Shown one piece after another: positions 1-4,842 of a stretch of 5,012 bases of DNA. The stretch's first letter is position 1. Each line of letters starts with the position of its first letter. The position numbers and the translations under genes are program-made. The notes beneath the pieces were generated by a model. The model was given only the letters and a program-made list of their open reading frames with translations. It was not told where the DNA came from and made no database searches. This DNA comes from an uncultured Collinsella sp. (GTDB lineage: Bacteria > Actinomycetota > Coriobacteriia > Coriobacteriales > Coriobacteriaceae), in the NCBI GenBank assembly GCA_900545905.1, contig URBA01000126.1, positions 1 through 5,012 of the forward strand. Direction: 5' to 3'.

Positions 1-1
1 C

Positions 2-106
2 GCCGGTATGATCACCGACGTGATGATCGACTGCTGCGGAGCGATGACGGGCGTTGTGCTTCGATATCTTCTACGATCGCTCATTTGTGCCAAAAAGGCC
101 GCCTAG
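2..106 (+). CDS. VanZ family membrane protein, C-terminal fragment (5' end outside window)
   Basis: Only the last 34 residues are in the window, read in the frame that starts at base 2 and ends at TAG 104-106. The segment AGMITDVMIDCCGAMTG resembles the end of VanZ-domain proteins, where a G-x-x-TDVxID-x-x-GAxxG pattern leads into the last transmembrane helix. Here it is followed by the hydrophobic stretch VVLRYLLRSLIC and a short basic tail, KKAA. VanZ was named from a teicoplanin-resistance cluster, but most family members are membrane proteins of unknown role, so resistance should not be inferred. The last codons and the stop codon lie inside the left arm of the terminator hairpin at 94-135. 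The gene converges on the ROK kinase. The family call rests on one short motif, so another small membrane protein remains possible. Confidence 0.6.
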   Translation, partial: AGMITDVMIDCCGAMTGVVLRYLLRSLICAKKAA

Positions 107-135
107 GACACATTGCTTGGTCCTAGGCGGCCTTT
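94..135. terminator. Bidirectional intrinsic terminator between converging genes
   Basis: Arms 94-109 and 120-135 are perfectly complementary over 16 bp (AAAGGCCGCCTAGGAC and its reverse complement) around a 10-nt loop. A T-rich tail (CTTTCTTTG) follows on the plus strand. A run of five A at 92-96 gives a T tract on the minus strand. It can therefore stop the VanZ-like gene from the left and the ROK kinase from the right, although the kinase stop codon lies about 85 bp away. The stop codon of the VanZ-like gene is inside the left arm. Confidence 0.9.
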
Positions 136-219
136 CTTTGTTTGGGGGCTTATACAGGGCGTGGCGGCGTTATTCCGTAGGATGGGATTGCTGGACGTCG
201 TGGCGCCCCTTTGGCGCGC

Positions 220-1113
220 CTACTGCTGAAGCGCGGCGGCACCCAGGGCCAGGCAGCCCATGATGCCCTGCTTGCCCTCGAGGCTGTTGTTGACAATGTA
301 GGTGTCGATATCGTTGACCTCGGGCGTGACGATGTAGCCGTTGAGCATCTCGGCGCACTTTTTGCGGGCGAGCGGCACGATAGGGGTGTGATCGGCAACG
401 CCACCGCCGATGATGATCTTCTGCGGGGCATAGCACAGCGTGTAGGTCATGAGCGCCTGTGCCAGATAGCCTGCGAGCAGGTCCATGGCCTCCGGGTCAT
501 CGGCCATGTCTCCGGCGCTCTTGCCATCCCAGCGCTTTTTGACGCCGGGGCCGGCGATGAGGCCCTCGAGGCAGTTGTCATGGAAGGGGCAAGCGCTATG
601 CTCGCCGATGGTGTCGCGCGGGTCGCGCGTGACCAGGATGTGGCCGGCCTCGGGATGCATCATGCCGTGTACGAGCTTACCGCCCGAGAGCACGCCGGCG
701 CCCACACCGGTGCCGATGGTCAGGTAGACCACGTCCGTGAGGCCCTGGGCGCAACCAAAGGTGACCTCGCCCAAGCAGGCAACGTTGACGTCGGTGTCGT
801 AGCCGCAGGGAATATTGAGCTCGTTTTGGATGGTGCCCAGCAGGTCGAAGTAGCGCCATGCCGTTTTGGGCGTCTCCAGGATCTTGCCGTATTGGGGCGA
901 GGCAGGGTTGACTGCGGTGGGTCCAAAGGCGCCGATGCCCAGCGCGGCGATGCCCTTGTCGGCAAACCATGCATTGACGGCCTCAACGGTCTCCTGCGGG
1001 GTCGTGGTCGCGATCTGCTCACGCTCCAGGACCGTACCGTCTGCATAGCCCGTGGCGCAGACCATCTTGGTGCCGCCGGCCTCGAGCGCTCCGATAAGCT
1101 GCTGTTCTGCCAT
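220..1113 (-). CDS. ROK family fructokinase (zinc-binding type)
   Basis: This 297-residue protein has the architecture of single-domain ROK sugar kinases close to the Bacillus YdhR/GmuE fructokinases, which are of similar length. Such enzymes transfer phosphate from ATP to fructose, giving fructose-6-phosphate in the cytoplasm. Visible motifs in order are the phosphate-binding GALEAGGTK (residues 8-16), the sugar-binding YDTDVN with probable catalytic base D108 (105-110), LTIGTGVGAGV (131-141), EAGH (155-158), and a zinc site made by H158, C175, H178 and C181 (CPFHDNC). The adenosine-side motif IIIGGGVA is at 233-240. The ATG start is supported by a purine-rich GAGAGAGGAA with AGGA five bases before it. 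There is no DNA-binding N-terminal domain, so it is an enzyme and not a ROK repressor. A terminator separates it from the aminotransferase upstream, which suggests its own promoter. Fructose specificity is inferred from family resemblance; mannose or another hexose is possible. Confidence 0.9.
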   Translation of the reverse strand: MAEQQLIGALEAGGTKMVCATGYADGTVLEREQIATTTPQETVEAVNAWFADKGIAALGIGAFGPTAVNPASPQYGKILETPKTAWRYFDLLGTIQNELNIPCGYDTDVNVACLGEVTFGCAQGLTDVVYLTIGTGVGAGVLSGGKLVHGMMHPEAGHILVTRDPRDTIGEHSACPFHDNCLEGLIAGPGVKKRWDGKSAGDMADDPEAMDLLAGYLAQALMTYTLCYAPQKIIIGGGVADHTPIVPLARKKCAEMLNGYIVTPEVNDIDTYIVNNSLEGKQGIMGCLALGAAALQQ

Positions 1114-1151
1114 AGTATTCCTCTCTCTGGGACGAGTTGCTCCGTGACTAA

Positions 1152-1179
1152 AGTATGGGGCTCTAAACCATTTAAGAAA
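1152..1179 (-). promoter_or_regulatory. Possible weak promoter for the ROK kinase
   Basis: The kinase needs a start site downstream of the terminator at 1187-1229. In that gap, on the minus strand, CATACT (1152-1157, 4 of 6 matches to TATAAT) lies 16 bp after TTTCTT (1174-1179), which is a poor -35 box. This is the best candidate I could find by eye in the short gap. It is weak, and position alone is the main argument. Confidence 0.25.
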
Positions 1180-1186
1180 GCGCTAT

Positions 1187-1229
1187 AAAAAGAAGCCTCG
1201 CAACGTGGCGGGCGGTGCGGGGCTTCTTT
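1187..1229 (-). terminator. Intrinsic terminator of the aminotransferase gene
   Basis: Arms 1189-1202 and 1216-1229 form a 14-bp stem (AAAGAAGCC.CGCA pairing with TGCG.GGCTTCTTT) with a single non-Watson-Crick position and a 13-nt loop. On the minus strand the stem is followed by TTTTTATAG (T tract at 1187-1191). It begins about 25 bp past the aminotransferase stop codon and so separates that gene from the kinase downstream. Confidence 0.85.
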
Positions 1230-1254
1230 GGTTGCTTTAGTTGCCGGGCCGTCC

Positions 1255-2436
1255 TTACCCGCGCGGCTTGACTTTATCACGCAGGGACTTGAGGTTCTCG
1301 AGCGCGGCGTTGAGCGTTTCGTCGCGCTTGGCAAAGTGGAAGCGAACCAGGTGGTTGACAGGCTCACGGAAGAAGCTCGAGCCGGGCACAGCGCCCACGC
1401 CCACTTTTGAGGCCAGGTCCTCGCAGAACTCGAGGTCGCTGTCGTAGCCAAACTCCGAGATATCCATCATCACGTAGTAGGCGCCCTGCGGCACGTTATG
1501 CTCAAGACCGATGCTATCAAGCCCCTGGCAGAACAGGTCGCGCTTAGCGGTATAGAGGTCGAGGACCTCATCGTAATAGCTGTCGTCGAAGTTGAGGGCG
1601 GTAACGACGGCTTCCTGCAGGGGCGCGGCGGCGCCCACCGTGAGGAAGTCGTGGACCTTCTTGATGCGTTCGGTAATCTCGGCTGGGGCGATGGTGTAGC
1701 CCAGGCGCCAACCGGTGATGGAGTAGGTCTTGGACAGTGAGCTGCAGCTGATGGTGCGCTCGAACATGCCGGGCAGCGTGGCCATATAGACATGCTCGTG
1801 GGGCGCATAGACGATGTGCTCGTAGACCTCGTCGGTGATGCAGTAGATGTCGTACTTTTTGCACAGGTCGGCAATAAAAGTGAGCTCTTCGCGCGTAAAG
1901 ACCTTGCCGCAGGGGTTGGACGGGTTGCACAGGACGATCGCCTTGGGCTCGTTGTCGCGGAAGGCCGCCTCGAGTGTCTCGCGATCGAAGTCGAACGTGG
2001 GCGGGTTGAGCGGCACATAGATGGGCTCAGCGCCCGAGAGAATCGTGTCGGCGCCGTAGTTCTCGTAGAACGGCGAGAAGATGACGACCTTGTCGCCGGG
2101 GTTCGTGACCGTCATCATGGCGGCCATCATGGCCTCGGTGGAGCCACAGGTGACCACGATATTCTGGTTGGGGTCGACCGGCATGCCCATAAAGTGCTCC
2201 TGCTTGGCGGCAAGCGCCTCGCGCATGGTCTGAGAGCCCCAGGTGATGGAGTACTGGTGATAGAGCGGCTTGGGGTCGCTGGCGATGGCGCTGAGGCTAT
2301 CGAGCAGCTGCGCCGGGGGATCGAAGTCGGGGAAACCTTGCGAGAGATTGACGGCGCCGTACTTATTGGAGATGCGCGTCATGCGGCGGATGACCGAATC
2401 GGTAAATGTCGCCGTGCGGTTGGAGAGTTCTTTCAT
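1255..2436 (-). CDS. Pyridoxal-phosphate-dependent class I/II aminotransferase
   Basis: This 393-residue fold-type I aminotransferase moves an amino group between an amino acid and a 2-oxo acid using pyridoxal phosphate (PLP). Features in order are NLSQGFPDFDPP (30-41), a substrate-side loop; a PLP phosphate-site segment GSTEA (98-102); SPFYENY (121-127), with the aromatic residue that stacks on PLP; NPSNPCG (171-177), with N174; DEVYEH (202-207), with D202 and Y205; the Schiff-base lysine K236 in SSLSKTYSITGWRLGY, followed by R244; and the carboxylate-binding R365 in HLVRFHF. All key residues are present and the length is normal for the family. The pattern resembles subfamily I-gamma enzymes such as kynurenine, glutamine and methionine aminotransferases (YbdL-like), but the substrate cannot be read from the sequence. 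An in-frame ATG six codons upstream (2454) is rejected because the AAAGGA box lies between it and the chosen start. Confidence 0.93.
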   Translation of the reverse strand: MKELSNRTATFTDSVIRRMTRISNKYGAVNLSQGFPDFDPPAQLLDSLSAIASDPKPLYHQYSITWGSQTMREALAAKQEHFMGMPVDPNQNIVVTCGSTEAMMAAMMTVTNPGDKVVIFSPFYENYGADTILSGAEPIYVPLNPPTFDFDRETLEAAFRDNEPKAIVLCNPSNPCGKVFTREELTFIADLCKKYDIYCITDEVYEHIVYAPHEHVYMATLPGMFERTISCSSLSKTYSITGWRLGYTIAPAEITERIKKVHDFLTVGAAAPLQEAVVTALNFDDSYYDEVLDLYTAKRDLFCQGLDSIGLEHNVPQGAYYVMMDISEFGYDSDLEFCEDLASKVGVGAVPGSSFFREPVNHLVRFHFAKRDETLNAALENLKSLRDKVKPRG

Positions 2437-2441
2437 GCTGG

Positions 2442-2447
2442 TCCTTT
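2442..2447 (-). promoter_or_regulatory. Ribosome binding site that fixes the aminotransferase start
   Basis: AAAGGA on the minus strand lies five bases before the ATG at 2436-2434. The alternative upstream ATG at 2454-2452 would place this box inside the coding sequence, so the shorter protein is preferred. The same AAAGGA with five-base spacing recurs in front of the flavoprotein gene. Confidence 0.8.
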
Positions 2448-2520
2448 CGAGCATTTGCAGTGGGGCAAGTTTACTCCTATGAAACCGGTGGGATTTGTTC
2501 GAAATGGTCTCGAAAAACTC

Positions 2521-2539
2521 TTTTCAAATTTCTTGAAAA
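2521..2539. repeat. Short palindrome in the divergent intergenic region
   Basis: TTTTCAA (2521-2527) and TTGAAAA (2533-2539) are exact inverted copies separated by five bases. The palindrome lies in the AT-rich part of the region between the aminotransferase and the tRNA promoter. A nearby shorter pair, TTCGA (2498-2502) and TCGAA (2510-2514), has the same symmetry. The shape fits a dimeric-regulator operator, but no regulator is indicated by the sequence. Confidence 0.35.
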
Positions 2540-2546
2540 TTGGGGC

Positions 2547-2575
2547 TTGCATCGCGTGGCGTTCCTTGCAATAAT
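2547..2575 (+). promoter_or_regulatory. Promoter of the tRNA-His/tRNA-Lys operon
   Basis: TTGCAT (2547-2552; the TTG of the -35 consensus is kept) is followed after exactly 17 bp by AATAAT (2570-2575), a five-of-six match to the -10 consensus. The predicted start, near 2582, leaves a leader of about 20 nt before tRNA-His. The GC-rich bases after the -10 (GAGCGCG) could act as a discriminator for stringent control, which is common for stable-RNA promoters; that part is inference. Confidence 0.55.
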
Positions 2576-2601
2576 AGTCGAGCGCGAAGCGCACAGGACA
2601 C

Positions 2602-2679
2602 GGTGGGTGTAGCTCAGTTGGCTAGAGCGACGGGTTGTGGTCCCGTAGGTCGAGGGTTCGAGTCCCTTTACCCACCCCA
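2602..2679 (+). tRNA. tRNA-His (anticodon GTG)
   Basis: A full cloverleaf can be drawn. The acceptor stem 2603-2609 pairs with 2669-2675, with one G-U at the last pair. The D stem is GCTC/GAGC (2612-2615 with 2625-2628). The anticodon stem is 2630-2634 with 2642-2646, and anticodon GTG is at 2637-2639. The T stem is 2652-2656 with 2664-2668 around TTCGAGT. The histidine-specific extra base G-1 (2602) faces C73 (2676), the main identity element for histidyl-tRNA synthetase. The 3' CCA is encoded (2677-2679). It reads CAC and CAT codons. Confidence 0.97.
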
Positions 2680-2701
2680 GTTCTTGCTTCGTGTTGATAT
2701 C

Positions 2702-2777
2702 GGGTCGTTAGCTCAGTTGGTAGAGCAGGGGACTCTTAATCCCAAGGTCCAGGGTTCGACCCCCTGACGGCCCACCA
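2702..2777 (+). tRNA. tRNA-Lys (anticodon CTT)
   Basis: The cloverleaf has acceptor stem 2702-2708 with 2767-2773 (one U-G pair), D stem 2711-2714 with 2723-2726, anticodon CTT at 2735-2737 in the loop CTCTTAA, and T stem 2750-2754 with 2762-2766. A73 and an encoded CCA follow at 2774-2777. It reads AAG. In the anticodon stem, position 27 (G2728) faces position 43 (A2744), which is not a Watson-Crick pair; the other four pairs are intact. It starts 22 bp after tRNA-His with no terminator between, so the two are very likely cotranscribed. Confidence 0.96.
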
Positions 2778-2786
2778 AAGCATGTT

Positions 2787-2819
2787 AAGACGGTCAACTT
2801 CGGTTGGCCGTCTTTTTTT
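2787..2819 (+). terminator. Intrinsic terminator of the tRNA operon
   Basis: Arms 2787-2798 and 2803-2814 form a 12-bp stem with one U-G pair, closed by the very stable C(UUCG)G tetraloop at 2799-2802 and followed by seven T (2813-2819). It begins nine bases after the CCA end of tRNA-Lys. On the opposite strand it has no useful T tract, so it should act only on the plus strand. Confidence 0.93.
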
Positions 2820-2874
2820 GTTGACCTTTCATGGGGTCGAACCCGAAAGGGCGCGGAGCTGAGAAATCTGCACC

Positions 2875-2936
2875 GTGATTCCCTTAGGGAAAACACTGCT
2901 AAAGCCCCGTAGGCGTGTTCTCCTTAGAGGAATCAT
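2875..2936. repeat. Long imperfect inverted repeat (22-nt arms)
   Basis: Arms 2875-2896 and 2915-2936 are inverted copies matching at 17 of 22 positions, with several differences tolerated as G-U pairs. The 18-nt spacer contains a GCC/GGC mini-stem (2904-2906 with 2912-2914). The left arm contains the small palindrome CCCTTAGGG. No T tract follows on either strand, so it is not a standard intrinsic terminator. It lies between the converging tRNA operon and the flavoprotein gene. It could be a terminator-like 3' structure for the flavoprotein mRNA, or a member of an intergenic palindromic repeat family. Confidence 0.6.
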
Positions 2937-2994
2937 GCTCACAGGGCTCGATGCATGTTGAAAAGTTGTGATCAAACTCAAAGTGAGAATCGAT

Positions 2995-4521
2995 TTAGTC
3001 TGCTCGATAGTGCGATCCGAGACTTTCGGTCCGCTTACGCATGGCTTTGACCATTTCCTGTGCTAGTTGAATCTGCGATTGCAGGCGGGCGAGGGCTGCG
3101 ACTTCGCTGTCCTGGGCTTTCTGTGTGCTCAAGGTCGTTGCCTCTGTCTTCAAGCCCTCAAGCTCGTGTAGTGCCTCGGATAGGCCCGTCTCGGTGCGGT
3201 TGATCATGCAAAAGGTGCTCATCGTGTGCCTAAGGCTGTGTGTCAGGCGTTCGGCATCTGTTGTGGCAATGCCGTACTGGGGGAGGGTGATATCCGCCTT
3301 CAGGGCCGCCTCAGGCTCTTTCTGCGCTGTGAGGGCTGCCGATGCGCCCGCGATGCGCCCGAACACGATGCCGTTGGCGCTTGACAAGCCACCAATGCGG
3401 TCGGCGCCGTGCATGCCGCCTGTCGCCTCACCGCAAGCGTAGAGGCCCTCAACGCCCGTTTGCGCGGTCTTATCGATCTTGATGCCGCCGTTAGCGGCGT
3501 GGGCATACATCGCAACGCGCATCTCGTCGGTCGGCGCGATGCCGTGCTCGTCTTGCAGCCAGGTGGCAAAGGTCTGCACAAACTCTGGGACATCCTCGCG
3601 GGGGAAGTCGTAGTGGAGTGCCAGGCCTTCGGCACCTGCCTGATCGATGACGAGATCGATAGCGCGGGAGGCCAAGCGTGACGTGAAGGGACCATATCCA
3701 GAGCGCTGCTCGAGCAGGTCGTCCAGCTTGTCGTCGGCAATATCTACCGGCTGGTCTACATGCACGTAGCGCCAGGTTTTCTCGTTGAAGACCAAGTTAC
3801 GCCTGGGCTCGATGAAGCCAGGCATCATCTGCATGAACTCTATATTAGTAAGTGTTGCGCCGTGCACCAGTGCGATGGCCTGCGAGGAGCTGAGCACATC
3901 AGCCGACGTAAGGCTGCGCTCGAACAGGCCGCCTGTGCCACCGGTTGCGATGATCGTGGCCTTGGCAGCAAAGGGCACGATTCGATTTTCGGTGAGGTCG
4001 TAGAGCACGGTTCCGGTTATTCTGCCGTCCGCATCTTCAACAAGGTCGATAAGCTCATGGCGGGGGAGCAGGCGAATGCCGAGCGACTCGATCCAGGTCG
4101 TCAGAGCGTCCTCAAGGGGCTTGCGGGTGAGGCCGCGCCACATGCGCGTCTTGTGGTCAAAGCAGGGGATAAACTGCTTTTGTTGAGCACTCTTGGCGCT
4201 TTGCGGACGCTGGAGCTCAACGCCCAGGTCTTGCTCGAGCCAGTCAATCGCTTGGCGAATGCCGTGGACGAACGTTTGGACGAGTTCGGGGTCGGCAACG
4301 CCGCCGCCGACGGTCTGGATGGTGTCGATGAGGTCCTGCTCGTCGTCTTCGTCGACGGGACCGATGAGGCCGAGGCCCCAGGTACCCGGGAAGAAGCTCG
4401 ATCCACTCATGGTCTTGCCGGCGCTTGCCACAGCGACGGTTGCACCCGTGCGCGCCGCTTCGATGGCGGCGCAAAGGCCCGCAATGCCAGCTCCAATTAC
4501 CAGTACATCAGTCGATTCCAT
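2995..4521 (-). CDS. FAD-dependent oxidoreductase, L-aspartate oxidase/fumarate reductase flavoprotein family
   Basis: This 508-residue flavoprotein has the order of parts of NadB and the SdhA/FrdA flavoproteins. The dinucleotide-binding motif VIGAGIAGLCAAIEA is at 8-22, ATGGTGGLF at 192-200 and a capping region at about 225-330. The FAD-domain closure HAANGGIKID (341-350), GLYACGEATGGMHGADRIGG (359-378) and VFGR (386-389) follows. The C-terminal helical domain ends in AMRKRTESLGSHYRAD, like the NadB ending. By alignment by eye to E. coli NadB, R286, H341 and R375 match the substrate residues R290, H351 and R386, but the QFHP histidine (H244) is replaced by QMMP (M233). No iron-sulfur or membrane subunit, nadA or nadC is in view. 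The start at 4521 has AAAGGA five bases upstream; the longer reading frame lacks this. It is clearly a flavoprotein of this superfamily, but the substrate is uncertain. Confidence 0.85.
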   Translation of the reverse strand: MESTDVLVIGAGIAGLCAAIEAARTGATVAVASAGKTMSGSSFFPGTWGLGLIGPVDEDDEQDLIDTIQTVGGGVADPELVQTFVHGIRQAIDWLEQDLGVELQRPQSAKSAQQKQFIPCFDHKTRMWRGLTRKPLEDALTTWIESLGIRLLPRHELIDLVEDADGRITGTVLYDLTENRIVPFAAKATIIATGGTGGLFERSLTSADVLSSSQAIALVHGATLTNIEFMQMMPGFIEPRRNLVFNEKTWRYVHVDQPVDIADDKLDDLLEQRSGYGPFTSRLASRAIDLVIDQAGAEGLALHYDFPREDVPEFVQTFATWLQDEHGIAPTDEMRVAMYAHAANGGIKIDKTAQTGVEGLYACGEATGGMHGADRIGGLSSANGIVFGRIAGASAALTAQKEPEAALKADITLPQYGIATTDAERLTHSLRHTMSTFCMINRTETGLSEALHELEGLKTEATTLSTQKAQDSEVAALARLQSQIQLAQEMVKAMRKRTESLGSHYRAD

Positions 4522-4526
4522 CGGAT

Positions 4527-4532
4527 TCCTTT
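4527..4532 (-). promoter_or_regulatory. Ribosome binding site that fixes the flavoprotein start
   Basis: AAAGGA on the minus strand lies five bases before ATG 4521-4519. The resulting protein begins MESTDVLVIGAG, placing the FAD-binding strand at the very N-terminus as expected for the family. The upstream in-frame extension of 19 residues has no family resemblance. Confidence 0.85.
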
Positions 4533-4561
4533 CTCGTCCGGCGCATTGTCGCACGGGTGAT

Positions 4562-4605
4562 CGGCAATGGGGCCGCAAAGACTCGGCAAATCGGTAAAGG
4601 GCAAA
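4562..4605 (-). repeat. Cluster of five degenerate TTTGCCG-like repeats upstream of the flavoprotein gene
   Basis: Read on the minus strand, the 7-mers TTTGCCC (4599-4605), TTTACCG (4592-4598), TTTGCCG (4584-4590), TTTGCGG (4573-4579) and ATTGCCG (4562-4568) follow each other at steps of 7, 8, 11 and 11 bp. They lie 41-84 bp before the start codon, in the probable leader or promoter of the flavoprotein gene. They may be tandem sites for a regulator or simply a low-complexity coincidence. Confidence 0.3.
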
Positions 4606-4658
4606 TATGGCAGGTGGGCGTCAGGTGGACTCGGTCACTTCGGTCGGCTAATTTGGTA

Positions 4659-4725
4659 AGTTGCGGTGGAATACGGACTGTTTTGGCCTGTATGGATGCA
4701 ATTCAGTCCGTATTTCACCGCAACT
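4659..4725. repeat. Near-perfect inverted repeat with 22-bp arms
   Basis: Arms 4659-4680 and 4704-4725 are inverted copies matching at 21 of 22 positions. The core is TTGCGGTG.AATACGGACTG, and the spacer is 23 nt. The one difference (G4669 against T4715) is a G-U pair in plus-strand RNA, so a transcript in that direction could form an unbroken 22-bp helix. Outside the arms, ATTTGGTAA (4651-4659) and TAACCAATT (4751-4759) are a weaker outer inverted pair, hinting at a larger palindromic element of about 110 bp. There is no T tract, so it is not an intrinsic terminator. The surrounding sequence is more AT-rich than the neighbouring genes. Confidence 0.8.
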
Positions 4726-4770
4726 GATATATCGGACCTTCTAATAAGAGTAACCAATTTGGGACGGGGC

Positions 4771-4807
4771 AAACAAAAAGAGCCGCTACCCGGGTGGGTA
4801 GCGGCTC
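4771..4807 (-). terminator. Intrinsic terminator of the GGGtGRT gene
   Basis: Arms 4780-4791 (GAGCCGCTACCC) and 4796-4807 are perfectly complementary over 12 bp with a four-base loop. On the minus strand the stem is followed by TTTTTGTTT (4771-4779). It lies 35 bp past the stop codon of the minus-strand gene at the right edge, which separates that gene from the flavoprotein downstream. Confidence 0.93.
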
Positions 4808-4842
4808 CAAAGCTCAGCTATATGAGCATCGCACGGGCGCGA

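Larger units (their letters stand above)
4522..4842. other. Gene-free 321-bp intergenic region
   Basis: No credible coding sequence is seen on either strand. The region holds the flavoprotein ribosome binding site, the TTTGCCG-like cluster, the 4659-4725 inverted repeat and the terminator of the right-hand gene. The flavoprotein promoter must lie between that terminator and the start codon, but I could not find a convincing pair of -35 and -10 boxes. CATATT on the minus strand near 4604-4609 is the nearest -10-like hexamer and has no -35 partner. Confidence 0.7.

Noticed and set aside
201..222. GGCGC/GCGCC symmetry near the kinase stop codon as a second terminator
   Set aside because: It overlaps the stop codon and has no T tract; the strong hairpin at 94-135 already explains termination.
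211..1188. Long plus-strand reading frame (325 codons) opposite the ROK kinase
   Set aside because: It is a shadow of the kinase on the other strand; its translation has no recognisable motif and no ribosome binding site, while the minus-strand product has every ROK motif.
720..1451. Minus-strand reading frame spanning the kinase start, its upstream gap and the aminotransferase end
   Set aside because: It crosses a strong terminator and overlaps two well-supported genes in other frames; its Ser/Arg/Pro-rich composition is that of an out-of-frame shadow.
2434..2454. Upstream ATG at 2454 as the start of the aminotransferase
   Set aside because: The AAAGGA box lies between this ATG and the next one at 2436, so the downstream ATG is the better start.
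1792..2574. Plus-strand reading frame of 260 codons opposite the aminotransferase
   Set aside because: It is antisense to a fully convincing aminotransferase. Its valine/glycine/aspartate-rich composition is typical of the reverse strand of GC-rich genes.
2540..2767. Small plus-strand reading frame across both tRNA genes
   Set aside because: The peptide segments VAQLARATG and AQLVEQGTLNPKVQG are translated tRNA genes, a common false annotation.
2708..2896. Small minus-strand reading frame ending in tRNA-Lys
   Set aside because: Its ending GGRTLDLGIKSPLLYQLS is the antisense of tRNA-Lys, another frequent artefact; there is no ribosome binding site.
2964..2978. Quasi-palindrome around TGATCA just after the flavoprotein stop codon
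   Set aside because: The symmetry is short and imperfect and no T tract follows at a useful distance, so it cannot be supported as a terminator or an operator.
3760..4560. Plus-strand reading frame of 266 codons opposite the flavoprotein
   Set aside because: It is antisense to the N-terminal half of the FAD protein and has no motif of its own.
4425..4727. Plus-strand reading frame of 100 codons running into the 4659-4725 inverted repeat
   Set aside because: It is half antisense to the flavoprotein and half repeat sequence, with no domain and no ribosome binding site.
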